Shown here piece after piece: positions 9,969 to 18,094 of a stretch of 64,000 nt of DNA. This stretch comes from Bin80 sp964503085 (GTDB taxonomy: Bacteria > Bacteroidota > Rhodothermia > Rhodothermales > Bin80). The notes beneath the pieces are model-generated. The model did not search any database, was not told the DNA's origin, and saw only the letters and a program-made list of their open reading frames with translations. Numbering within the stretch: the stretch's first letter is position 1; each line of letters starts with the position of its first letter. A program made the translations under genes and the position numbers. The DNA lies in assembly GCA_964503085.1 (NCBI GenBank), contig CAZCYQ010000004.1, positions 1 to 64,000 on the forward strand. Direction: 5' to 3'.

Positions 9969-10128
9969 TGGAATGGTATGGTAATTGCGAACGTTTAAAT
10001 TACAGCATCGTTGTTCGAATGGAACCGGTTGCCAGTCTAAGACTATTACCCGTTGGGAACATTCAAACTGTTACCGAGATGGGTCGTACTAAAATAGATC
10101 AAAAAATACAGACCAATAGGGGTACTCC

Positions 10129-13100
10129 ATGAGGAAGTTTTTGTTGTTGGCCATGTTGTATATTCTGCCGATTCTTCTGACCTCGGGGCCCGTGTTGGCA
10201 CAACAGTTCGGACGCAATAAAGTGCAGTACGACCAATTCCAATTCCGAAGCTTTCAGACACCACACTTCCAGTTTTACTACTATCCAGAGGAAAAGGCTG
10301 CGGTTGAAGACGCGGCCCGAATGGGGGAGCGGTGGTATCGTCGTCATTCGCGAACCTTCCTGCGCGATTTCCATGAGCGCAAGCCAATCATTTTTTATGC
10401 CAATGACGCCGATTTCCAGCAGACCAATGTTATTGGCGGGGGCATAGGGCAGGGTACCGGAGGGGTTACCGAAAGTCTTAAGGAGCGTGTTGTTATGCCG
10501 CTTACGGGAATCTACAAGGAGACCGATCACGTGTTGGGTCATGAGCTCGTGCACAGTTTCCAATACGATATTGCACTTTCACGAGGGGACAGCTCCCGCT
10601 TTGCACTTCAACTGCTGCCCTTGTGGCTTGTGGAGGGGATGGCAGAGTATCTATCTGTTGGCCGGGATGATGCACACACGGCCATGTGGATGCGTGATGC
10701 GGCGCTGAGAGATGACCTGCCGACTATCGAGCAGTTGACCCGGAGTAACAAATATTTTCCTTATCGCTACGGACAGGCGTACCTAGCCTATATCGGTGGA
10801 AAGTACGGGGACGCAGCGGTTACCAATCTTTTCAAGTTGGGAGGGCGTACAGGTGTTGATTCGGCTTTTGTGTATACGATCGGGATCACTGCTGATTCTC
10901 TTTCCGTGGAGTGGGCCCAGGCCATCCGGGACGCCTACATGCCCATTATGGATTCGCGTACGCATCCAGACAGTGCAGGAACAGCCATCCTGTCGGAGGA
11001 GGTCAGCGGAGGAGCTCTGAACCTTTCGCCCACCGTGAGTCCAGACGGTCAGTATATAGCTTACCTGAGTGAGAAGGATATCTTTAACATTAATCTGTTC
11101 ATTGCGGATGCGGAGACCGGGGAAACCATCCGCAAACTGAGTGCGACCAACACCAATCCGCATTTTGACAATATTCGTTTCATCAACTCGGCGGGCTCCT
11201 GGTCCCCTGATGGCAAGCGTTTTGCGTTCGTGACCTTTTCGCAGGGGGACAACGAACTTTCAATATGGAATTTGGACTCCGGTAGCCTCGAGAACCGGAT
11301 CAGTGTTGAGGGCGTGAGTGCGTTCAGCAATCCCGCATGGTCCCCGGATGGGGGTTCTATTGCATTTTCCGGGATTGATGGAGGGATCAGTGATCTGTAC
11401 ATTTATGACCTCCAGGAGGGCCGGGTACGCCAGATCACCAGTGATCGATTTGCTGACCTGCAGCCTGCATGGTCCCCGGATGGTCAGATGCTGGCGGTCG
11501 TAACGGATCGTGGCCCAGAAGGGACAAATTTTGAAACGCTGGAATATGCCGAGACGCGCATTTCGCTTATTGATCTCAGCAGTGGCACGCACAGTACACT
11601 GCGTCCCTTTGCGAATGGGAAGCATATCAATCCGCAGTTTTCACCGGATGGGCAAAGTTTGTATTTCATCAGTGATCAGGACGGTTTCTCGGATATCTAC
11701 CGGTATGATTTCCGTGAAGAAAGGCCCTACCGTGTGACAAGCCTCAAAACGGGGGTTAGTGGTATTACTGCACTGTCTCCCACCATGAGCGTTGCTTCGC
11801 AGAATGGAAGGGTCGTATTTTCGGTCTTTTATGACGGTGGCTACGATGTATTCGGACTTGATGCTGATGAGGCCGTGGGCATCGTGGTTGAAAACAATAC
11901 CTTGACCCGTGCCAATATTCTGCCCCCGCAGAGTGCAGAGGACGAGGGACTGGTAGCTGATTACCTGGATGATCCTCTGACTGGACTTCCAGAACCTGGA
12001 ACTTCGGTTGAAGAGATATACAGTTCGCGACTGCAGCTGGATTATGTAGCACCTCCGACAATTGGAGTATCGGTTGGAGGATACTATGGTGGAGGTGCAG
12101 CCGGGGGAGTTGGATTCTACTTCAGTGATATGCTGGGCAATCAGAATCTCGCGATTGTTGCACAGGCCAATGGCACATTCAAGGATGTCGGGGGAATGGT
12201 GCAGTACATGAACCGTGGGCGGCGATTTAACTATGGTGGGTTGGCGGCACACATCCCGTATCTGTACGGTTATCCGCAGCAGGGTTTTAATCAGTTTGGG
12301 GAGTACGTAATTCGGGATCTCCGTCAGCGGCTGTACCTGGATCAGATTCGTGGCATTGGCTCATATCCTTTGACCACGACGCGACGGTTTGAAGTGTTTG
12401 GAGGTTTTACCCGTTATGGGTTTGACATTCAGGCCTACGACTACACATACACAGCCTTCGGCATCCAGCGGGAACGCAGGAATGCGGACAAGTGCAGCAA
12501 TCTTAGCGAAGAGGAGCGTCAGTCGGTTTGGGCTTGCGAGCCGGATGGTTTCTATTATGTTGATGTGGGTCTGGCGTACGTGGGAGACTTCAGTAACTTT
12601 GCTTTTACCTCGCCTTCACAAGGGGGAAGGTATCGGTTCGAGGTTGCCCCTCGCATTGGTACCGACAATTTTATCAGCGTCCTGGCTGACTATCGTCGTT
12701 ATTTCTTCCCGCGGCCCTTCACGTTCGCTGTTCGTGGCATGTTTGCGGGCAATTTTGGGGGTGATCAAGAACAGGTCTTCTCGCGTGAGAGCCTCTATTA
12801 TCCCTACTACCGGGGTTTTGTCCGCGGGTACAATTATAACTCTTTTGATTTTGGTGAAGAGTGTCGAGATATTGCGTGCTCGGTATACACTCGCCTGTTC
12901 GGGACTCGTGCGGCATTGGCGAGTGCGGAGATTCGCTTACCCTTGTTAGGTACGGAAGTCCTGGGGTTGATCAATTTCCCGTATTTGCCGCTGGAGCTCG
13001 TGGGTTTCGTGGATGCAGGAATGGCCTGGAATGAGGGAGATGATCCATTCGGCATGTTAAAGTTTGAGCGGGACACAATTGAGCGTGTGCCGGTTGTAAG

Positions 13101-13224
13101 CGCTGGTCCTGCGGCGCGATTTAACTTGCTGGGATACCTTGTCTTCGAAATTTATTATGCCTATCCATTCCAGCGGCCGCAGAAGGGGGGACATTTTGGA
13201 TTCCAGCTGCTGCCAGGCTGGTGA
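10129..13224 (+). CDS. Exported fusion of MA-clan metallopeptidase-like, TolB-type beta-propeller and outer-membrane barrel domains
   Basis: A 1031-residue exported protein with three parts. After a signal peptide ending VLAQQ (about residue 26) comes a gluzincin-like domain with the zinc motif H138-E-L-V-H142 and a downstream WLVEGMAEY whose Glu169 fits the third ligand. Residues of roughly 280-600 contain PD40/TolB-like propeller repeats (SPDGQYIAYL, WSPDGKRFAFV, WSPDGGSIAFS, FSPDGQSLYFI). From about 650 onward alternating beta sequence resembles an Omp85/surface-antigen barrel and ends LLPGW with a terminal aromatic residue. A good ribosome-binding site (AGGGG at 10118-10122) precedes the ATG by six bases. 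Whether it is an active peptidase at the outer membrane is inference; the architecture is seen directly. Confidence 0.85.
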   Translation: MRKFLLLAMLYILPILLTSGPVLAQQFGRNKVQYDQFQFRSFQTPHFQFYYYPEEKAAVEDAARMGERWYRRHSRTFLRDFHERKPIIFYANDADFQQTNVIGGGIGQGTGGVTESLKERVVMPLTGIYKETDHVLGHELVHSFQYDIALSRGDSSRFALQLLPLWLVEGMAEYLSVGRDDAHTAMWMRDAALRDDLPTIEQLTRSNKYFPYRYGQAYLAYIGGKYGDAAVTNLFKLGGRTGVDSAFVYTIGITADSLSVEWAQAIRDAYMPIMDSRTHPDSAGTAILSEEVSGGALNLSPTVSPDGQYIAYLSEKDIFNINLFIADAETGETIRKLSATNTNPHFDNIRFINSAGSWSPDGKRFAFVTFSQGDNELSIWNLDSGSLENRISVEGVSAFSNPAWSPDGGSIAFSGIDGGISDLYIYDLQEGRVRQITSDRFADLQPAWSPDGQMLAVVTDRGPEGTNFETLEYAETRISLIDLSSGTHSTLRPFANGKHINPQFSPDGQSLYFISDQDGFSDIYRYDFREERPYRVTSLKTGVSGITALSPTMSVASQNGRVVFSVFYDGGYDVFGLDADEAVGIVVENNTLTRANILPPQSAEDEGLVADYLDDPLTGLPEPGTSVEEIYSSRLQLDYVAPPTIGVSVGGYYGGGAAGGVGFYFSDMLGNQNLAIVAQANGTFKDVGGMVQYMNRGRRFNYGGLAAHIPYLYGYPQQGFNQFGEYVIRDLRQRLYLDQIRGIGSYPLTTTRRFEVFGGFTRYGFDIQAYDYTYTAFGIQRERRNADKCSNLSEEERQSVWACEPDGFYYVDVGLAYVGDFSNFAFTSPSQGGRYRFEVAPRIGTDNFISVLADYRRYFFPRPFTFAVRGMFAGNFGGDQEQVFSRESLYYPYYRGFVRGYNYNSFDFGEECRDIACSVYTRLFGTRAALASAEIRLPLLGTEVLGLINFPYLPLELVGFVDAGMAWNEGDDPFGMLKFERDTIERVPVVSAGPAARFNLLGYLVFEIYYAYPFQRPQKGGHFGFQLLPGW

Positions 13225-13234
13225 TCCTTGAGAC

Positions 13235-14338
13235 ATGAGTGATAATTTTAGGCGTTGGCTACTCGGACTGGATCCTGGTTTGGCGCATCGGCTGGGGTTC
13301 GGGGCGGCTTGGCTTGCGGACCGTTGTGTGCCGCGGTATCTCCGCCGCACTTATACACTGGACGACACTGTTCTTCACCAGCGCGTCTGGAATTTGGATT
13401 TTCCAAATCCAGTGGGGTTGGCAGCAGGTTGCGACAAGAACGCGCTACTGCTTCCGTTCTGGGCCAAACTAGGTTTTGGGCATACGGAGGTGGGGTCGGT
13501 AACCCTACGACGATCACGGGGCAATGCACGTCCAAGATTATTTCGTCTCGAGGAAGATCGTGCAATTATTAACCGACTGGGCTTGCCAAGCAAGGGAGCT
13601 CGCCGGGTTGCTCGACGCTTGTCCAGTGCCACTGCAACCGAGATGCCAGTTGGTATCAGTATTGCCAGAGTCCATGGAAAAACATCGCCTATTGAGGACT
13701 ATCGTCGCTGTGCAGCTCTCTTGATTCCTTACGCTGATTACTTGACCATAAACATTTCGTGCCCCAATACCGCTGATGGCAAGACGTTCGAGACGCCGAA
13801 GTATCTGGACGATCTACTTGAGGTGCTTATGGCCGAAGTTGGCGGTCGGGTTCCGGTGTTGATAAAGCTTTCCCCTCTGGATACCCCGAAAGTGATATAC
13901 GACAGTCAGACAGAGGGAATTCTAGAAACGGCGATCAGCCGCGGAGTGGACGGATTCGTCGTGGCCAATACTGCCAAGGACCGTGCAGGGCTTGTAACAG
14001 ATAAGCACATTCTGGATACAATTGGTCCGGGGGGACTAAGTGGTGCACCAATTCACCACAGAGCGGTTCAGATGGTCAGGTACATCTATTCATGCGTTGG
14101 CCCCAGGTATCCGATTATCGGTGTCGGGGGGATTTTTTCGGCGGAGGATGCCTATCGGATGATTCGCGCAGGTGCGTGTTTACTGCAGTTGTACACGGGA
14201 TTGGTGTACGAGGGCCCATCAATCGTGTACAATATCAAACATGGCCTGATTGAACTTCTGAAGGCGGATGGATTCACTTCTTTGCAGTCAGCCGTGGGTA
14301 CTGAACAGGGAGTCAGAGAGATTGCAAGCACGGTGTGA
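13235..14338 (+). CDS. pyrD: Dihydroorotate dehydrogenase (quinone), class 2
   Basis: Oxidises dihydroorotate to orotate with quinone as acceptor in pyrimidine synthesis, at the inner membrane. The 367-residue protein has the class 2 N-terminal helical extension that contacts the membrane. Motifs include NPVGLAAGCDKNA, the substrate-binding LTINISCPNT and VLIKLSP, and the FMN phosphate-binding GVGGIFSAEDAYRMIRAGA. The catalytic base in class 2 enzymes is Ser, consistent with the ISCPN region. It begins 10 bases after the preceding gene on the same strand, so it is probably cotranscribed with it. Length is normal. Confidence 0.95.
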   Translation: MSDNFRRWLLGLDPGLAHRLGFGAAWLADRCVPRYLRRTYTLDDTVLHQRVWNLDFPNPVGLAAGCDKNALLLPFWAKLGFGHTEVGSVTLRRSRGNARPRLFRLEEDRAIINRLGLPSKGARRVARRLSSATATEMPVGISIARVHGKTSPIEDYRRCAALLIPYADYLTINISCPNTADGKTFETPKYLDDLLEVLMAEVGGRVPVLIKLSPLDTPKVIYDSQTEGILETAISRGVDGFVVANTAKDRAGLVTDKHILDTIGPGGLSGAPIHHRAVQMVRYIYSCVGPRYPIIGVGGIFSAEDAYRMIRAGACLLQLYTGLVYEGPSIVYNIKHGLIELLKADGFTSLQSAVGTEQGVREIASTV

Positions 14339-14459
14339 ATCGCTGAGACCGTGGGCGGGAGTCCTGGTCGGGGGTTATGCGTATCAATGACAGGTTGTGT
14401 CACGGCAGTATTTTTATTACAGTCGAGATAAAGGCTTGTGAAGTGTTTTTTAATTTTCA

Positions 14460-15179
14460 ATGCGCATGTCGACTGAGATCGAAAGCTTGTGGTTTAGTCC
14501 GTTCCGGCAGATTGGCGAAATTCAGGTTATACACGTTGACCTGACGCCACATGAGGCTCGCGAACAATATGCGCTTGAATGGCTCGACAAGGAAGAGCTG
14601 GCGCGCTGGCAGCGATACCTCCCTGATCGTCCGCGAAGGGAGTTCGCTCTGTGTCGGGCGGTGCTGCGCTATTCGCTTTGTCGGCGGCTTGGTTGTGAGA
14701 ACAAACAGCTTTCGATAGTTCCTGCTACTCATGGTAAGCCGCATGCTCTGATCAATGGCCAACCAGCCCCAACCAGTTTCAATGTGAGTCACAGCGGATA
14801 TCACGGCCTGATTGCTTTTGCGCAGGGGCAACAGCGTCTGGGGGTGGATGTAGAGGCACGATCGCGTCGGAGAGATTTTGACGGAATTGCCGAAATGGTT
14901 TTTGGCCCGAAAGAACGGGAAGAAATCGCGTCCGCGAGTGGATTGGCAAAGGCACGCCTGTTTTTCAGATTCTGGACGCTGAAGGAGGCACTGGTCAAGG
15001 CATTCGGTACAGGGCTGTCCATAGATCTCACTGCATTTGAAATCCCTCATGATATTCGGCATGGGGCCGAAAGAAGCATTTTTCAGTTTCCTGGACAGGA
15101 CAGGACACTTTGGGAGCTGCGCGACTTGAGCACTAATGGTTATGCTGCTGCAATTGCGACAGAAATCCCCCATGCATGA
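14460..15179 (+). CDS. 4'-phosphopantetheinyl transferase, Sfp/AcpT superfamily
   Basis: Transfers phosphopantetheine from CoA to a carrier-protein serine. The 239-residue, two-half length is typical of the Sfp type rather than the short AcpS type. Signature motifs are LGVDVEARSR (magnesium-binding Asp/Glu) and FWTLKEALVKAFGTG; the N-terminal half also shows SFNVSHSGYHGLIAF. It starts 121 bases after pyrD with no obvious ribosome-binding site, so it may be a separate unit. No polyketide or peptide synthetase is seen in the window, so the target carrier protein is not identified. It converges on the propeller lipoprotein gene across a 270-base spacer. Confidence 0.9.
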   Translation: MRMSTEIESLWFSPFRQIGEIQVIHVDLTPHEAREQYALEWLDKEELARWQRYLPDRPRREFALCRAVLRYSLCRRLGCENKQLSIVPATHGKPHALINGQPAPTSFNVSHSGYHGLIAFAQGQQRLGVDVEARSRRRDFDGIAEMVFGPKEREEIASASGLAKARLFFRFWTLKEALVKAFGTGLSIDLTAFEIPHDIRHGAERSIFQFPGQDRTLWELRDLSTNGYAAAIATEIPHA

Positions 15180-15449
15180 CCGTTAACGAGGTTTCGCGGC
15201 GTCAGTGAATGGTATCTCGGGTGTGTACGACCTGATGACACGCTGGGAGATTCATGTTAACGGCGTGGCCTGCGACTGTATCTATAGTCGTCCTCAACTC
15301 CGTTGATAGTATCGTTGGACATCCCCCTATGTGCGGTGGCATAGAAGCTCGTGTGAAAGGTCTGCACGGTTATGGTCAAGTCCTTTTGACATGACACTGG
15401 ATGCCAGTTCAGGACTAAATGGCTCCTGGTTTGATCGGCAATTCATTTC

Positions 15450-16574
15450 TCATTTTCTGATTTCTGAATGCGACGATTCAAATGAATGGAACTGTCTGAC
15501 CTCGAGCATTCTATTTCCCATCTCACCTGATGGGAGTATCTCGTAGTCCCCGGTTGAATACACAAGTCCATCTTTGGCCAGGCTAATTCCCACATCAGGG
15601 TCAAGCACCGTGCTCACACTAGTCTCAGTGTCCATATTGATAATACTAAGATTGAACTCGGCAGGGTATCCAAATCTGATCATTCGATGATTCTCATCCA
15701 GTTCATAGATCCCGCTTGAATACGTGAATTCACGGTAAAGTTGACGTAGGTCAGATATGATGTCGCCCATCCCCTGAGAGGTTAAATCTCGTTCAGGCGG
15801 ACGATAAGATTTGGGTTGATGTAATACAAGGTCGTTCCCGGGCCAAAGTGGTTCTCCGTCGCTACTTTCGGCATAGCGATAGAACACGCCTTGATCAAAG
15901 CAAGCGACCGCCCGACCCGGCCAACCTCTCTTAACCCCCGTTGTCCTTGGAAACCTAGGCTTCTTCAGGTTATAGTCTCGCACGGCACCCGATTCAATGG
16001 AATAGGCGTGAAGCTGGGGAAGGGGGCGTACTCGAGGATTCAGAAGATATACTGTATCCTGCCGTTCACAGAATGATGGACGATTAGGGGGTAGCTCCAA
16101 GAGTCGCTTCTGGCATGATCCGTTTGCATTAAGGACATAAACTCCTTGCGTGGTAGTCGCGATCATGCTACCGTTCTTCAGGAATCGGGTGCTAAGCAGG
16201 CGCCCGGTATCTTCCGGGTTGCACTGCGTGATCTCTAATGTACGGAGATGTCGGCCGGAAGAGGAAAAAACATAGATCGCCCTCGCCTCACTATCCGTAA
16301 CCAAAAACTGACCCCGATCAGACATATCCAAGAAACTAATGCTACCTATAAGCACCGATGCATCAAGACGAATCGTGTCAATGGGAGTGAAGAGGTCTTC
16401 AAATTTCATGAAGTCCGACTCCACCACGCGGTAGCCCTGACCTGCTGGCTGACAAGCCGAAATGCATACCAACCCAACGACGCAAGCTACACACGCAAGC
16501 CAAGGCAACATACCATTCGCAGTGTAGGCGGGAAGCAGTTTCCTCAACCCCCACTGCACAGCAATCATCACCAT
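15450..16574 (-). CDS. Six-bladed beta-propeller lipoprotein of unknown function
   Basis: About 374 residues from the chosen start. The N-terminus has a long hydrophobic segment followed by a lipobox (VCISAC), so the mature protein is probably a lipoprotein. The rest shows repeated short strands such as FLDMSDRGQFLVTDSEARAI and IYVFSSSGRHLRTLEI, typical of the 6-bladed beta-propeller proteins frequent in Bacteroidota. The frame is also open to an ATG at 16601, and an inner ATG at 16511 (MLPWLACVAC) sits nearest the lipobox. The ATG at 16574 was chosen because AAAGGTGG lies 8 bases upstream. It is the last gene of the minus-strand carbohydrate arm. Ligand and role are unknown. Confidence 0.75.
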   Translation of the reverse strand: MVMIAVQWGLRKLLPAYTANGMLPWLACVACVVGLVCISACQPAGQGYRVVESDFMKFEDLFTPIDTIRLDASVLIGSISFLDMSDRGQFLVTDSEARAIYVFSSSGRHLRTLEITQCNPEDTGRLLSTRFLKNGSMIATTTQGVYVLNANGSCQKRLLELPPNRPSFCERQDTVYLLNPRVRPLPQLHAYSIESGAVRDYNLKKPRFPRTTGVKRGWPGRAVACFDQGVFYRYAESSDGEPLWPGNDLVLHQPKSYRPPERDLTSQGMGDIISDLRQLYREFTYSSGIYELDENHRMIRFGYPAEFNLSIINMDTETSVSTVLDPDVGISLAKDGLVYSTGDYEILPSGEMGNRMLEVRQFHSFESSHSEIRK

Positions 16575-16846
16575 CCTCGCAGCCACCTTTGCACAAGACA
16601 TAAGTCAGACAGCGTGCTGAATAGTTCTCTTTCCCGACATCGTGATCCCTAAGTGTGTTAACATTAGATGCTCAAACATGAGCTGTTTGTGGTAATTGAT
16701 GCCAAAAATGCTTGATTAGAAGCCCAGATTCAGAGTTTACGGGAAGCTCGGAACGCAAAAGTAGATACGGTAAACACAACATTCACGCCACTACTCTGGC
16801 ACCACGCCTGGAGGACCAGAAAACAGATTATCGCGAAACAGATGGT

Positions 16847-18094
16847 TCATGGGGTCTGTTCTGAATGAATGTCAGCAGGAAAGAAGTGGGAGAGTGCATC
16901 TATGAGGTGGGCACGCCAGTTCCCCCATGTGTGGCCCTCAGGATATTCTCGATAAACAAAGTCGTAGCCTTTTTCTGTTAGCACTTCTTTGAATTGACGG
17001 TTGGCTCTGAGAAAATTTATAGCATCGTCCGGGAGCCATCCTTTGCCCACCATTTCTTCGTACAGGCCAATGTCTACGTAGAGCCGAACTGGTTTAGGAG
17101 GAGTTTGTCTATAGGCTTCAATCAAAGCATTACTCTCATAGGAAAGGTATCCAGACTGAATGTAGCCCAAACTGAAAACATCTGAATGCTGCAATACTAT
17201 GTAGGCCGAGGCTAACCCGGCATAGGAAGGTCCTGCCACAAGTCGTGCCGAAGGAAGGGCCAGGCTCCTGTAATGCTTTTCCACGAAAGGCACCAATTCG
17301 TCGGCCATAAAACGCGCATAGTCAGGATTCATGCCGTACTCAGTCGACCGGTTGGGTATACCCATCAGATGCCGGTTGGGGGGCGCAATGAACACGGCAA
17401 TCACGGGTTCAATTTCTCCAGACTTGATCAAATGATCCAGCACAGCAGGAGCATGGGCGTATTCAATGTAATCCTGTCCATCCAGAACGTAGATGGTGGG
17501 GTTATGTGTATTGACAGAGTTGTATTCAGGTGGAGTGTATACGTAAATCTCCGTTGCATAGCCCATGATTCCGATGGGTAGCAAGTGTCGGGTAACGCGT
17601 TCATAATCTCCTGGAACACCGTCTCGCACTGTATTAAGCACTGAATGGTAAGTGTATCCTGGCATCGCCAACTCGGAATGGCTGCCCAAACCGTTCAGAA
17701 CCGCATATAGACATAACGGATCGGCCATAGGAGGATCATCGTCTACTATGAGTTGATATTCCAGACGGGCCTCTGCAGGGTGAACACCTCGATAGTAGAA
17801 CAGGTCGGTCCCTATTATATTCTCCATCTCTATCACGTCTGCCCACTGGGTTATATCTCCCAGAATTCGCACCCGCGTGTTCGGCCCTTGATAGAGATAA
17901 ATCACGGTTGTATCGTTTTCGATTAGCGGTGTACCTGTGTGCCGCACCTGCTTCATGAAGTTTTCGATTTGTTGCTCGCGCTGGGATGGGTTTTCAGCTG
18001 CAGACAGGTCTTTCTTCAGTTGCTCGATGTCAGTCATACGTTCAGTTGTACACGCGGCGAGGAATATCGTAAATAGAAGGAAGACTCGACACAT
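16847..18094 (-). CDS. Esterase-like lipoprotein (enterochelin-esterase/S-formylglutathione-hydrolase type fold)
   Basis: A 415-residue lipoprotein: the start MCRVFLLFTIFLAAC places the lipidated Cys at residue 15. An N-terminal immunoglobulin-like (E-set) domain with NTRVRILGDITQW resembles the one found in Fes-type and carbohydrate esterases. It is followed by an alpha/beta-hydrolase domain: TIYVLDGQDYIEY, nucleophile motif AGPSYAGLASAY, and the C-terminal His in PEGHTWGNWR. Its ATG overlaps the stop codon of the six-hairpin glycosidase gene by one base (TAATG), indicating translational coupling. Such esterases in glycan loci often remove acyl or feruloyl groups from polysaccharides; that role is inference here. 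Confidence 0.82.
   Translation of the reverse strand: MCRVFLLFTIFLAACTTERMTDIEQLKKDLSAAENPSQREQQIENFMKQVRHTGTPLIENDTTVIYLYQGPNTRVRILGDITQWADVIEMENIIGTDLFYYRGVHPAEARLEYQLIVDDDPPMADPLCLYAVLNGLGSHSELAMPGYTYHSVLNTVRDGVPGDYERVTRHLLPIGIMGYATEIYVYTPPEYNSVNTHNPTIYVLDGQDYIEYAHAPAVLDHLIKSGEIEPVIAVFIAPPNRHLMGIPNRSTEYGMNPDYARFMADELVPFVEKHYRSLALPSARLVAGPSYAGLASAYIVLQHSDVFSLGYIQSGYLSYESNALIEAYRQTPPKPVRLYVDIGLYEEMVGKGWLPDDAINFLRANRQFKEVLTEKGYDFVYREYPEGHTWGNWRAHLIDALSHFFPADIHSEQTP

Noticed and set aside
10001..10060. GTTCGAAT as a tRNA T-loop
   Set aside because: No matching acceptor or anticodon stem surrounds it.
14457..15173. 238-codon minus-strand frame opposite the PPTase gene
   Set aside because: The PPTase reading shows all family motifs; the opposite frame shows none.
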